From the IMG/VR virus record IMGVR_UViG_3300046517_002304, positions 248,001 through 312,000 of that record: a stretch of DNA of 64,000 nucleotides; one strand, written 5' to 3'. Origin of the DNA: a virus. The notes beneath the pieces were generated by a model. That model was given only the letters and a program-made list of their open reading frames with translations. It had not been told where the DNA came from and did no database searches. Position numbers and translations under genes: made by a program. Shown here in pieces: positions 22,601 through 29,402 of the stretch; the first letter of the stretch is position 1; each line of letters begins with the position of its first letter.

Positions 22601-22789
22601 TCAGACGGGAACGTGAATGAATTCAATCGTTACGTGCTGGCGGGCAAATCTTCGGGCTTCCTCAATCGCCTCTAGTAAGTTATGATTAGAAGCGATTCCA
22701 AGCATTACGCCCCCTTCGTCGCGGGGAGCATTGCCGAAAATGTCATACCCTCTATAATCATTCGCTTGCACGTAAATCGCCGTAATCAT
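22601..22789 (-). CDS. Hypothetical 62-aa protein
   Basis: M-I-T-A-I-Y-V-Q-A-N-D-Y-R-G-Y-D-I-F-G ... L-L-E-A-I-E-E-A-R-R-F-A. ATGA overlap upstream; stop TGA-GTTATCC. Confidence 0.7.
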   Translation of the reverse strand: MITAIYVQANDYRGYDIFGNAPRDEGGVMLGIASNHNLLEAIEEARRFARQHVTIEFIHVPV

Positions 22790-23451
22790 TTTTCACCACC
22801 TACAAGAGACAGCAGCAATTCGGCGACGGCATTGTTTGTGAAGCGGGTAAGTTTCAAGTCCCTGATCGTGTTGACTCGGGGCTGGCAGTATTCGGCGAAC
22901 GCGGCGGAAATTTCCACAAGCTGATGATTGACTTCAACCAGATTCAACAGGTCGCGGTCAATCGCCTTGATGTATTCCTCTTTCTCGGTGAGTTGCTTCA
23001 CCACTTCAGCAAAAATGCCGTTGTAGCTTCGCCAATCGGGATTGTCCCAATCCTTAGACAAGTAGGTAGAAAGCCTATCGTCGCAACCGATGACCGCCTC
23101 ACGCAAGTAATACTGAGGACCGTCGCCCTTGCTTCGCTCAATCTGTTTGAGCATTTTATTCGACAGCAATTCGGCGGGATAGTAAACTTCACCGCCCCAA
23201 ATTTTGACGCGGACGTTGTAGTTCTCATTCTCCAGAATGACGCTCCACCCCTTGGCGAATGGGTTGTCTGATTTCGCCAAATCGGCCTTGAATTCGCGGA
23301 CCAGCACGTTATCCACACGAACACGATGCTTGATACGGTTCAGGGTGCCGATGAGAATCCCGAGGAGGAAACTTTCAACCTCTGCCACGAGGCGAGCACG
23401 GCGAAGATTCTTTTCGGCTGCAATCGTTTGCGGGAGCGGTGCGAATTCCAT
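22786..23451 (-). CDS. Hypothetical 221-aa protein
   Basis: Helical ends flank a beta segment (G-W-S-V-I-L-E-N-E-N-Y-N-V-R-V-K-I-W-G-G-E-V-Y-Y). CAGGAGTATCCC before ATG. One of the longer genes here; no domain recognised. A chance DnaA-box-like TTATCCACA occurs inside it. Confidence 0.7.
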   Translation of the reverse strand: MEFAPLPQTIAAEKNLRRARLVAEVESFLLGILIGTLNRIKHRVRVDNVLVREFKADLAKSDNPFAKGWSVILENENYNVRVKIWGGEVYYPAELLSNKMLKQIERSKGDGPQYYLREAVIGCDDRLSTYLSKDWDNPDWRSYNGIFAEVVKQLTEKEEYIKAIDRDLLNLVEVNHQLVEISAAFAEYCQPRVNTIRDLKLTRFTNNAVAELLLSLVGGEK

Positions 23452-23491
23452 GGGATACTCCTGAGTAATGTTGACGAAAGTTAAAGGATAA

Positions 23492-23764
23492 CTATTCGCT
23501 CACGTAGACTTTGCCGTGAGCGATGTAGTCCAGTGCCGTCGCCCAATCGCATCGCGGCTCTTCGCAAATGATCGTTGTCTTGCCGTCAAACGTGACCCCG
23601 ACAGAAATCAGTCTATCAGGATTTGTCGGAAGGGCCAGCAGAGTAATATTACGCTGCCGCCACTTGTTGACGGTGGCTCCGATGAGCGGAAGCTGTACGA
23701 TTTCTTCCATGCTCAACGTGGTATTGTTATGAATCTGCATAACGGCCTGATTGTTTGTTTTCAT
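23492..23764 (-). CDS. Hypothetical 90-aa protein
   Basis: Start placed at M-K-T-N-N-Q-A-V-M (23764); an ATG four codons upstream is possible. Helix-turn (L-S-M-E-E-I-V-Q-L-P-L-I-G-A-T-V-N-K-W) may bind DNA. Stop TAG-TTATCC. Confidence 0.6.
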   Translation of the reverse strand: MKTNNQAVMQIHNNTTLSMEEIVQLPLIGATVNKWRQRNITLLALPTNPDRLISVGVTFDGKTTIICEEPRCDWATALDYIAHGKVYVSE

Positions 23765-23785
23765 AATGAGCATCAAGGGATAACT

Positions 23786-23858
23786 GAAAAATTGGCGGGC
23801 CAGCTTGCGTTCAGTATTATCGGGCGTTCCCTAACCTACTAGCAAGCCGTTCCCCGCC
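23786..23858 (-). ncRNA. Stem-loop RNA or terminator
   Basis: GGCGGG-GGCTTGC / GCAAGC-CCCGCC double stem on minus, then AATTTTTC. Lies between module 5 and the gene at 23764, so it may attenuate the operon. Confidence 0.5.
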
Positions 23859-23872
23859 GTGAGATCAGTAAT

Positions 23873-23940
23873 GGATAACTAGCTGGCCTCATAGTTATCC
23901 ATATCTTAGGTACAGAGCAATTTTTAATTCTTATAATGAA
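23873..23940 (-). promoter_or_regulatory. Promoter-like module 5
   Basis: GGATAACT at 23873 and inverted AGTTATCCATATCTTAGGTAC-type arm at 23893; the far arm is missing. Next to the terminator at 23941. Confidence 0.5.
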
Positions 23941-23977
23941 ATAAAAAAACGCCAGCGGGTGATTCCCGCCAGCGTTA
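23941..23977 (-). terminator. Rho-independent terminator
   Basis: AACGCTGGCGGG/CCCGCTGGCGTT-type stem followed on minus by TTTTTTTATTTC. Confidence 0.85.
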
Positions 23978-24197
23978 TCAAATTCTAGCCCTCAAGGTTC
24001 TAACCTATCTAAACAAACCCCGATGTATAGTATGGCAGGCCGCTCTGCCGGCGCGACGGCACTAGGGAGAATGATGATTGATCTATGCTACATAGTAGGC
24101 TCCGGGCTAGTGGAGCAAAGCATAGCAAAATCAGCAGTGGAAGAAAAATAAACATAATGATTCCGAGGTTTTTGGCAGTTGCACACTATACTAAAGC
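23978..24197. other. Gene-poor segment upstream of the HNH gene
   Basis: About 220 bp with no clear minus gene. On plus, AGGGAG precedes ATGATG at 24071 and a 26-codon frame, too short to trust. Probably DNA that arrived with the HNH gene. Confidence 0.35.
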
Positions 24198-24677
24198 ATG
24201 CAAAAGTTTAACTGCGGGACTTGTGGAAAAGAAGTTTATCGACCGACTTGGAGAATCAAAAAATGTTTAACTGGCATTTTTTACTGTAGCCAGAAATGTT
24301 GCTGTGATGCTAATAACAAAAAAAAGGCGGATCAGGTTAGTGGTATGAGAAAAGGCGAAGTACTAAACCACTGTTCCACGTCCAGTAGGTTCGCAACGAT
24401 ACGGAAAAATGCTAGGCGAACATACCTTGCGTCAGACAAACCTAAGTGCTGCCTAGTATGCGGGTATTCTAAGCATATTGAAATTTGCCATGTTCAGGGG
24501 ATTACAACATTCCCCGATGAGACGAAGTTAATCGTTATCAACGATCTGACAAATCTCGTTGCTTTATGTCCGACCCATCATTGGGAGTTAGACAATAAGC
24601 AGCTTGACGAAGAAATACTCCCGGAAAGATTCGCACTTTCGACCCCCGGGTTAGAAACCCGATGCTCTATCTGCTGA
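24198..24677 (+). CDS. HNH homing endonuclease-like protein
   Basis: 159 aa, on the opposite strand to its neighbours. Cys pairs at C6/C9 and C30/C34, then C85-x2-C88, H98, N119 and C124-P-x-H127-H128, the zinc-binding HNH layout of free-standing phage homing nucleases. No Shine-Dalgarno. Residues from about 140 are the antisense of tRNA-Arg, so the native protein was probably shorter before fusing into the tRNA region. Mobile gene; its likely cut site is nearby. Confidence 0.8.
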   Translation: MQKFNCGTCGKEVYRPTWRIKKCLTGIFYCSQKCCCDANNKKKADQVSGMRKGEVLNHCSTSSRFATIRKNARRTYLASDKPKCCLVCGYSKHIEICHVQGITTFPDETKLIVINDLTNLVALCPTHHWELDNKQLDEEILPERFALSTPGLETRCSIC

Positions 24678-24688
24678 GCTACGAGAGC
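24616..24688 (-). tRNA. tRNA-Arg (TCT)
   Basis: Acceptor GCTCTCG/CGGGAGT with A discriminator, D arm GCTC..GAGC, anticodon loop TTTCTAA, T stem GAAAG/CTTTC. The T loop is TGCGAAT instead of TTCGAAT, which breaks the usual T54-psi55. First pair is G-T. No CCA encoded. Reads AGA. Confidence 0.8.
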
Positions 24689-24702
24689 AACTGACAGACA
24701 AC

Positions 24703-24734
24703 AATGGATAACTCAGGAGTTCCTGAGTTATCCT
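24703..24734 (-). promoter_or_regulatory. Octamer hairpin after gene 24745
   Basis: GGATAACTCAGG and CCTGAGTTATCC form a 12-bp perfect stem with a 4-nt loop, just before the tRNA-Arg. Confidence 0.5.
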
Positions 24735-24744
24735 TACCTGAAAT

Positions 24745-24957
24745 TCAAGCGACAACTTTTCCGTGTCTGATCCAGTCCAGTTCGCCACCGAAACACGATA
24801 CGGATGAACCGTCAGGAAAAGCCACTAAGTAATGAGCACGATTTGACATCATTTTCTTGCTCTTCACGCGACCAACCTTGTTGGTTCGCTCATAGAGCAC
24901 CGGGTCACCGACATTATGCTCGGGAACGAATTCCGCACGATAGCCAACAGACTTCAT
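24745..24957 (-). CDS. 70-aa SH3-like protein
   Basis: Start M-K-S-V-G-Y-R-A-E-F-V (24957), ACAGGAGCAACG ahead. V-G-D-P-V-L-Y-E-R-T-N-K-V-G-R-V-K-S ... F-P-D-G-S is a KOW/SH3 pattern. Confidence 0.65.
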   Translation of the reverse strand: MKSVGYRAEFVPEHNVGDPVLYERTNKVGRVKSKKMMSNRAHYLVAFPDGSSVSCFGGELDWIRHGKVVA

Positions 24958-25006
24958 AATCGTTGCTCCTGTAGAGTTGTGGACTTGATGCCTGTTAAGG
25001 GATAAC

Positions 25007-25270
25007 TCAGGATTCGGTGGAATGAACAATCAGGATATAGCTCTGACTCTCTTCCGGCGATGAACCAGCAACGTAAAATTGCCCGTCCATCAGGCAGTCC
25101 TCAAATTCGTCGGGAGTCATCACGTTTTCAATGCCGGGGGACGATTCTTTCGCCCACTTCAGGAATAGCTCTTCCGCTTGGCTATTCCCATCCTTATCGT
25201 CGGGGAAGGATGCCAGCTTGTCTACAACTGACTTATCGCTCACCCAAATCACGTTGACGGTTTTAAGCAC
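25007..25270 (-). CDS. Hypothetical 87-aa protein, GTG start
   Basis: GTG at 25270 with TTTTGGAG ahead. L-K-T-V-N-V-I-W-V-S-D-K-S-V then an acidic helix. Stop TGA-GTTATCC. Confidence 0.6.
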   Translation of the reverse strand: MLKTVNVIWVSDKSVVDKLASFPDDKDGNSQAEELFLKWAKESSPGIENVMTPDEFEDCLMDGQFYVAGSSPEESQSYILIVHSTES

Positions 25271-25394
25271 GGCAATTACTCCAAAAGAAAAGACCACCCG
25301 CCACTCCCTGTAAACTCACAATGAGCACCTGAGGGTTTAGGCAGAATGGGTCGTATTATATGGACCGCTTAGCATGCAAGGTTAAGGGATAACT
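25271..25394. other. Gene-free leader with TATAAT box
   Basis: Minus strand CCATATAATACG about 60 nt before the gene start at 25270 may be a -10 element; no convincing -35 at 17 bp. Otherwise nothing seen. Confidence 0.35.
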
Positions 25395-25682
25395 GTGTCC
25401 GCTGGTTTTATCTCTTGCTTTCATCGCAACGGGGATACGTTATCCAATAGCGTTGCAGTCATTACGACAAGCCTATTATCCAACTGTCATCACAATTTAG
25501 CAAGGCTCCAACCTTGGATTTAGCCATCGGCACCTACGACGATGGACTTACAGGACTCCAACTGCCTCTAGATTTCACCCGCTCCGCGAGAGCTATTCGG
25601 ATTCACTGGCTCTAGACGCCCAATGTTAAAGCCGCTTCATCGCATTGCGATACCTCACGACTTCAACACTGTATCATGGATA
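25395..25682 (-). ncRNA. Large multi-hairpin non-coding segment (about 290 nt)
   Basis: No frame. Successive perfect stems: GCAACG/CGTTGC enclosing GGATA/TATCC, CAAGG/CCTTG, CCATCG/CGATGG, GCTC/GAGC inside TCTAGA/TCTAGA, ATCGCA/TGCGAT. Octamers bound it on both sides. I do not recognise tmRNA, RNase P or a group I core. Confidence 0.55.
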
Positions 25683-25683
25683 A

Positions 25684-25827
25684 CTACTTGCGCTTCCGGC
25701 GACCGACGTTCAACAGCGTGCGGTCCTCAAATCCGAGTTTCACGCCATGAACGCGACACACCTGAGCCACCGCTTGAATGAGCTGACGGCCCTGTTCCGA
25801 TTTTGTCGGCTTGCAACTTTTCGCCAT
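25684..25827 (-). CDS. Hypothetical 47-aa basic protein
   Basis: M-A-K-S-C-K-P-T-K-S-E-Q-G-R-Q-L-I-Q-A-V ... N-V-G-R-R-K-R-K. Stop TAG-TTATCC. Confidence 0.65.
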   Translation of the reverse strand: MAKSCKPTKSEQGRQLIQAVAQVCRVHGVKLGFEDRTLLNVGRRKRK

Positions 25828-25878
25828 GACTCTATTCTCCAGAATGGAAATTGATTTGTCTGATTGACAATGGATAAC

Positions 25879-26148
25879 TCAGCCGCGATTGTCCTCTTGC
25901 CCCTCAACCAACATTGCGGGGACAGTGATGCGACCAGTCAGCATGCCCATCATCGCCCGCCGTGGTGCCGCATAGGTTTCGTAATCAATGCTCAACGCTG
26001 GCGTAGCGACTACCAGATCGGTGCGAGTGACGTAGAAGTATTTCGGGTATTTCAGAGGATTGAAATTGAAGAACGTCTGAAATTGTTCAAGCGTGCGGCT
26101 GGCGTTGCGGTAAACGTAGCCAGAGGCTCTGAGTACTTCAGGATTCAT
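25879..26148 (-). CDS. Hypothetical 89-aa protein
   Basis: L-E-Q-F-Q-T-F-F-N-F-N-P-L-K-Y-P-K-Y-F-Y-V-T-R-T-D-L. Stop TGA-GTTATCC. AAAGGAACCG ahead of ATG. Confidence 0.65.
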   Translation of the reverse strand: MNPEVLRASGYVYRNASRTLEQFQTFFNFNPLKYPKYFYVTRTDLVVATPALSIDYETYAAPRRAMMGMLTGRITVPAMLVEGQEDNRG

Positions 26149-26178
26149 AATCGGTTCCTTTAATTACTAAAGGATAAC

Positions 26179-26442
26179 TCAGCCGCGAAGATACAGCCGT
26201 TCACCCTTCACGATGACGTAGCAACTGCCGGCGTTGCTGTAGCAGATACAGTAAACGCGATACAGCTTCGTATCGCCGTTGAAGCGGAGCATTTTGTCAG
26301 TGCTGATTTTGCTACCGTAGCCGTCTTCCCCTTGCCCTGGGGCTAACTGAAGCATACCACGGCGAGGAACAGGCCGCTCAATCAACTCATAGTTGTCGGC
26401 GTATGTAATCGCCGGGCCACAAGATCCAGAGAGGATAGACAT
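26179..26442 (-). CDS. Hypothetical 87-aa protein
   Basis: C-terminal R-V-Y-C-I-C-Y-S-N-A-G-S-C-Y-V-I-V-K-G-E-R-L-Y-L is beta-rich with three Cys. CCGGAGTATTCA before ATG. Stop TGA-GTTATCC. Confidence 0.65.
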   Translation of the reverse strand: MSILSGSCGPAITYADNYELIERPVPRRGMLQLAPGQGEDGYGSKISTDKMLRFNGDTKLYRVYCICYSNAGSCYVIVKGERLYLRG

Positions 26443-26525
26443 TGAATACTCCGGTGATTTGTAAGGGGGATTTACATCATGGCGACTGTCGAACCCGCCG
26501 CGATAACCCCCAGATGCAGGACGAT

Positions 26526-26650
26526 GGATAACTAGCTGCCCCCATAGTTATCCATAGCTAAGGTACGGACTATCATTTAGATTCCCCTGCTAGTTATCCA
26601 TAGCTAAGGTACGGAACAATACTAGGATGCCCCCGTTAGTTATCCATAGC
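26526..26650 (-). promoter_or_regulatory. Module 6: three tandem 46-bp repeats with octamers
   Basis: Inverted octamers at 26546, 26592 and 26638, each followed by ATAGCT(A/T)AGGT(A/C)CGG, at exact 46-bp steps, plus one GGATAACT at 26526. Reads as a tandem operator/promoter array between the terminator 26684 and the gene at 26442. Confidence 0.6.
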
Positions 26651-26683
26651 TTAGGTCCGGCCGAACATAGCTGGGGCCAGTCG

Positions 26684-26721
26684 AAATAAAAAATGCCCCT
26701 CAGCCAATCAAGGCTGAGGGG
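26684..26721 (-). terminator. Rho-independent terminator
   Basis: CCCCTCAGCC/GGCTGAGGGG perfect stem, then CATTTTTTATTTC on minus. Ends the helicase operon. Confidence 0.9.
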
Positions 26722-26801
26722 ACTAACTAAGGCGGGACATTATGCCCGCAATCGTGGAGGTCCGCCAATCAGGCGGGCCAGTTGAGTCTAACTATGGATA
26801 A

Positions 26802-27590
26802 CTATTCGTCGCTCTCTTCCCATTCTTCATCCCGAGCAACTTCAGCCGTTGCCGTGCTCCGCCCCGGTGCCGCTGTCTTTTCTACCGTAATATAATTCAG
26901 GACACGCATAGACCGCGTATCGCGGACATACTCTAGGTTTCGCTCCTGTTGTAATTCGTGCGGTAGCTTGGCGTATGACGACGGGTAGAGGGAGGGGTCC
27001 AATACCCAAACGGTTTCGGCCTCCAATCCCTTAGCTTTATGCGTCGTCGTCAACAATACCGCGTGCTTTACGTCGCCGGCGTCATTGACTTCCGCGAAGA
27101 TACTGCTAATTAATTCCTTCAACGCTTTCGCAGTATCGGTCCCCTCAGTCAGAGCGATGAGAGTATCGCATTTATCATTAAGAGTTTCCGCCGCACGACC
27201 CGCATTTTTCCGCTTTTCCAGTTTCGTCAACTCCCGACCGCGATATGTTTCAATCCGTTCAATGAGAGTCGGGATATCGTCGGTCTTCATCCGATCAATC
27301 AGATTGATGAGGCCCTCCCCAAAATCGTTGCGGCCTGCAATCTGGACTTTGAGATGACGCCTCAGAAGTTTCCAGACAAGCGTTGCAAGGGGAGCATTGT
27401 TCCGACATTGAACCATATCCCCTGGGGCAATCAAATCAATCGCCGCTGCCAGAGGCATCGTATTGACTTCCCCCTGAGGGGCTGATGCCATTGCTTCAAA
27501 GGCAGGAACGAACGCCTGAGCAATTTCAACGTGCGACTTCGGGCACCGTCGCGTCTTCGTCAGCGTCAAGAGAGTCAAGCCGCGAGACAT
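26802..27590 (-). CDS. UvrD-like helicase, C-terminal half (motifs IV-VI)
   Basis: 262 aa. T-R-R-C-P-K-S-H near residue 13 is motif IV; C-R-N-N-A-P-L, then T-T-H-K-A-K-G-L-E-A-E-T-V-W (motif V) and Q-Q-E-R-N-L-E-Y-V-R-D-T-R (motif VI) follow, as in superfamily 1A helicases. ATP site residues of motifs I-III are on the separate upstream gene 27640-28605, so the two must assemble. AAAGGATAAC before ATG pairs with the octamer of the upstream gene. Confidence 0.85.
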   Translation of the reverse strand: MSRGLTLLTLTKTRRCPKSHVEIAQAFVPAFEAMASAPQGEVNTMPLAAAIDLIAPGDMVQCRNNAPLATLVWKLLRRHLKVQIAGRNDFGEGLINLIDRMKTDDIPTLIERIETYRGRELTKLEKRKNAGRAAETLNDKCDTLIALTEGTDTAKALKELISSIFAEVNDAGDVKHAVLLTTTHKAKGLEAETVWVLDPSLYPSSYAKLPHELQQERNLEYVRDTRSMRVLNYITVEKTAAPGRSTATAEVARDEEWEESDE

Positions 27591-27639
27591 ACTTGTTATC
27601 CTTTAAAAGTGTGCGGAGTTGATGGAAGTTAAAGGATAA
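27591..27639 (-). promoter_or_regulatory. 49-nt linker with 12-bp inverted repeat inside the split helicase
   Basis: GTTATCCTTTAA and TTAAAGGATAAC face each other across 25 nt. The right arm contains the second gene's AAAGGA ribosome site, so the hairpin would hide it. Protein on either side continues without loss. Confidence 0.6.
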
Positions 27640-28605
27640 CTAGGCGGATAGACGACGCTCAAACAATTGCATAGAATCTTCCGCTGCTCCGCAAAAGCCG
27701 TAGATAGCCTGATTCTCATCGCCCACCGCGATAATCCTGCCATTCTTGCCCGCGACCGTGAACGCCATTTCAATTCGGCACATATTCAGGTCTTGAACTT
27801 CGTCAACCAGCACGTTATCATAAGTCGGCAACGTAATCTTATTGACAATCGGAATCCAAATTTGATCGTCAAAATCAAATTCCCGCGTATTCTTGCGTGC
27901 GGCATCCAAAACCTTTGGAACCAATTCAAAAATCCGCTCTACTTCGTCGCCAATTTCAACGCTATGATATTCGCAGAGTTGCGTCAGATTTTCGGTTGTC
28001 GGTGCCAGCAATTTGTTTTTGCAGAGGGAAACCAACTTGACGACCGCATACTTGATACGGTTTTTATCGTTGTCGTCCATCCCCTCAGGGAGCATTGCAT
28101 CAACGCAATTATGCGTTTTGTATTCCTTCAATTCGGCACCCTTATAGAATGCCCGAATTGCACTCCAGCCGAAAGCATGGAACGTGCTAGTGGCCGTTCC
28201 CTCAGGCATGCGTGCTTTCAACTCTCGGGCGATTTTGTTATTAAACGCCAGAGCGATGACGCTACCAGTGAGGCGGGCGGCACCCATGACAATCGTTGTC
28301 GTCTTGCCCGTTCCCGCCAGTGCTTTGATAATCAGGTGGGAAGTCCCATTCTCCATTTCTTCCCATATCGCAATCTGCTGATCCGACCCCTTAAAGGTGG
28401 GGAGAGGAATTTTCGTAATCACCTCCTTAACATACTTGGCTTTCTGAGTATGTTTGCACTGGACTTCACCGGCGGCCTTATCAAACCCCTCAGGATTACG
28501 GGCCGACTTTTCATAGTAGCCCGGGCAACCATAAAACTTGCCGAAACTACTTTTCCGAGCAACCAGCGTTTTGTCGCACTTAGGGCAGAAATATTCGCTC
28601 ATCAT
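27640..28605 (-). CDS. UvrD-like helicase, N-terminal half with topoisomerase-type zinc finger
   Basis: 321 aa. C7/C10/C27/C50 form a zinc finger like those at topoisomerase I C-termini. Then Q76, Walker A G98-T-G-K-T102, Walker B D268-E-V-Q-D, motif III V294-G-D-E-N-Q-A-I-Y-G-F. It stops 17 residues later at F-E-R-R-L-S-A with TAG-TTATCC. Normal relatives continue straight into motif IV, found on the next gene. DNA unwinding for phage replication or repair is expected of the pair. Confidence 0.85.
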   Translation of the reverse strand: MMSEYFCPKCDKTLVARKSSFGKFYGCPGYYEKSARNPEGFDKAAGEVQCKHTQKAKYVKEVITKIPLPTFKGSDQQIAIWEEMENGTSHLIIKALAGTGKTTTIVMGAARLTGSVIALAFNNKIARELKARMPEGTATSTFHAFGWSAIRAFYKGAELKEYKTHNCVDAMLPEGMDDNDKNRIKYAVVKLVSLCKNKLLAPTTENLTQLCEYHSVEIGDEVERIFELVPKVLDAARKNTREFDFDDQIWIPIVNKITLPTYDNVLVDEVQDLNMCRIEMAFTVAGKNGRIIAVGDENQAIYGFCGAAEDSMQLFERRLSA

Positions 28606-28639
28606 AATCTTTCAGCAAGGGAATTCAAATCCAGTTGCC

Positions 28640-28750
28640 GTATTGTGGATAACTATTGCTACCCAATGGCAATTCCGTATCTCGTATCTTAGATACGGAT
28701 AACTATGGGGGAGAGGCGTTCTAACTCTACGCTTTGCCTCTCCCCCGTTT
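28640..28750 (-). promoter_or_regulatory. Module 7 with preceding hairpin
   Basis: CCGTATCT/AGATACGG inverted repeat with octamers at 28647 and 28697, preceded on minus by an 11-bp GGGGGAGAGGC/GCCTCTCCCCC hairpin (28706-28745) without a T-run. Same order as modules 1-6, before the helicase operon. Confidence 0.5.
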
Positions 28751-28754
28751 TGCG

Positions 28755-29000
28755 TCGGCCTCCGCACATTAGGCAGGGATAACTCCCCGACCTGTAACGT
28801 GGCATAAGCGACCCTCCGAGGTGTTACGTCGTAATGAGCGACATCCTACCGGCGTCCACTTATGCCGTGTCTGAATTTTTAGGATTGTTGTAATGCCTCT
28901 TATTCTCCTGCAAGTCAAATGAAGCGACCTCAGTCAAGAATATTTAGCTTGTAATGGTCGCATAGGCCAAGCCACAGCTTCCATAGACTTACAACAATTC
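28755..29000. ncRNA. Gene-free folded segment (about 240 nt)
   Basis: Stems GGCATAAG (28801) / CTTATGCC (28859) and TTGTTGTAA (28885) / TTACAACAA (28989), the latter enclosing GCGACC (28924) / GGTCGC (28956). No frame. Strand uncertain; neighbours are minus. Confidence 0.5.
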
Positions 29001-29233
29001 TAGGAATTCAGCAAATCCGCAATTTCTTGATTACGGATAACTACTGGTTTCGTGATATCGATGTTGAGGGCGGCTCTTGCCCCTTCCAAGTCACCCTCTT
29101 CTAGATAAAACGTGTCGGCGGCATCAGACAAACCGATATCGACTAGCTGATTAACCAGCTCAGCAACCCGCTTCTTACTCATACGAACGGGAGCGTCAAC
29201 CTTAACCAGCAGATTCACCGTTCGTTTTTTCAT
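29000..29233 (-). CDS. Family B paralogue (77 aa) with octamer read through
   Basis: M-K-K-R-T-V-N-L-L-V-K-V-D-A ... K-R-V-A-E-L-V-N-Q-L-V-D-I-G-L-S. The family-B-sized part would end near residue 62; the octamer TAGTTATCCGTAATCAAGA is then read as V-V-I-R-N-Q-E to a later stop. A C-terminal extension by stop loss is likely. Confidence 0.65.
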   Translation of the reverse strand: MKKRTVNLLVKVDAPVRMSKKRVAELVNQLVDIGLSDAADTFYLEEGDLEGARAALNIDITKPVVIRNQEIADLLNS

Positions 29234-29277
29234 GGTTTTCCTGATGGAGTTCGTTTTTTCATGGTTTTCCTGATGGA
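29220..29277. repeat. Tandem 29-bp duplication of a start region
   Basis: 29220-29248 and 29249-29277 are identical and each carries the ribosome site, ATG and first codons of gene 29000. The extra copy makes a 10-codon leader whose TGA overlaps the real ATG. Confidence 0.85.
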
Positions 29278-29290
29278 TCAGGGATAACTA

Positions 29291-29390
29291 AGAGAGATGC
29301 CCTATTCGCTTGCTACGTCTTCGGGCTACGATTTTTACTGAAGAGTTCTGCTCTTCGCGGCAAGATTCGTCGGATACGCCTATCTCTCGA
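29291..29390. ncRNA. Folded segment of about 100 nt
   Basis: GAGAGAT/ATCTCTC closing stem with inner GAAGAG/CTCTTC hairpin; octamers on both sides; no frame. Confidence 0.5.
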
Positions 29391-29402
29391 GGAACAATGG
29401 AT

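Noticed and set aside
24071-24150. 26-codon plus-strand peptide near the HNH gene
   Set aside because: Has AGGGAG and ATGATG but no support beyond that; too short to call.
25395-25682. tmRNA or group I intron
   Set aside because: No tag frame with a tmRNA acceptor end, and no P/Q/R/S core of a group I intron could be found.
26802-28605. T4 gene 60-like ribosome hop joining the helicase halves
   Set aside because: No matched take-off and landing codons are visible around the 49-nt gap; the second half has its own ribosome site and ATG.
27667-28692. 341-aa plus-strand frame opposite the helicase N-half
   Set aside because: Shadow frame; the minus strand carries Walker A/B and motif III.
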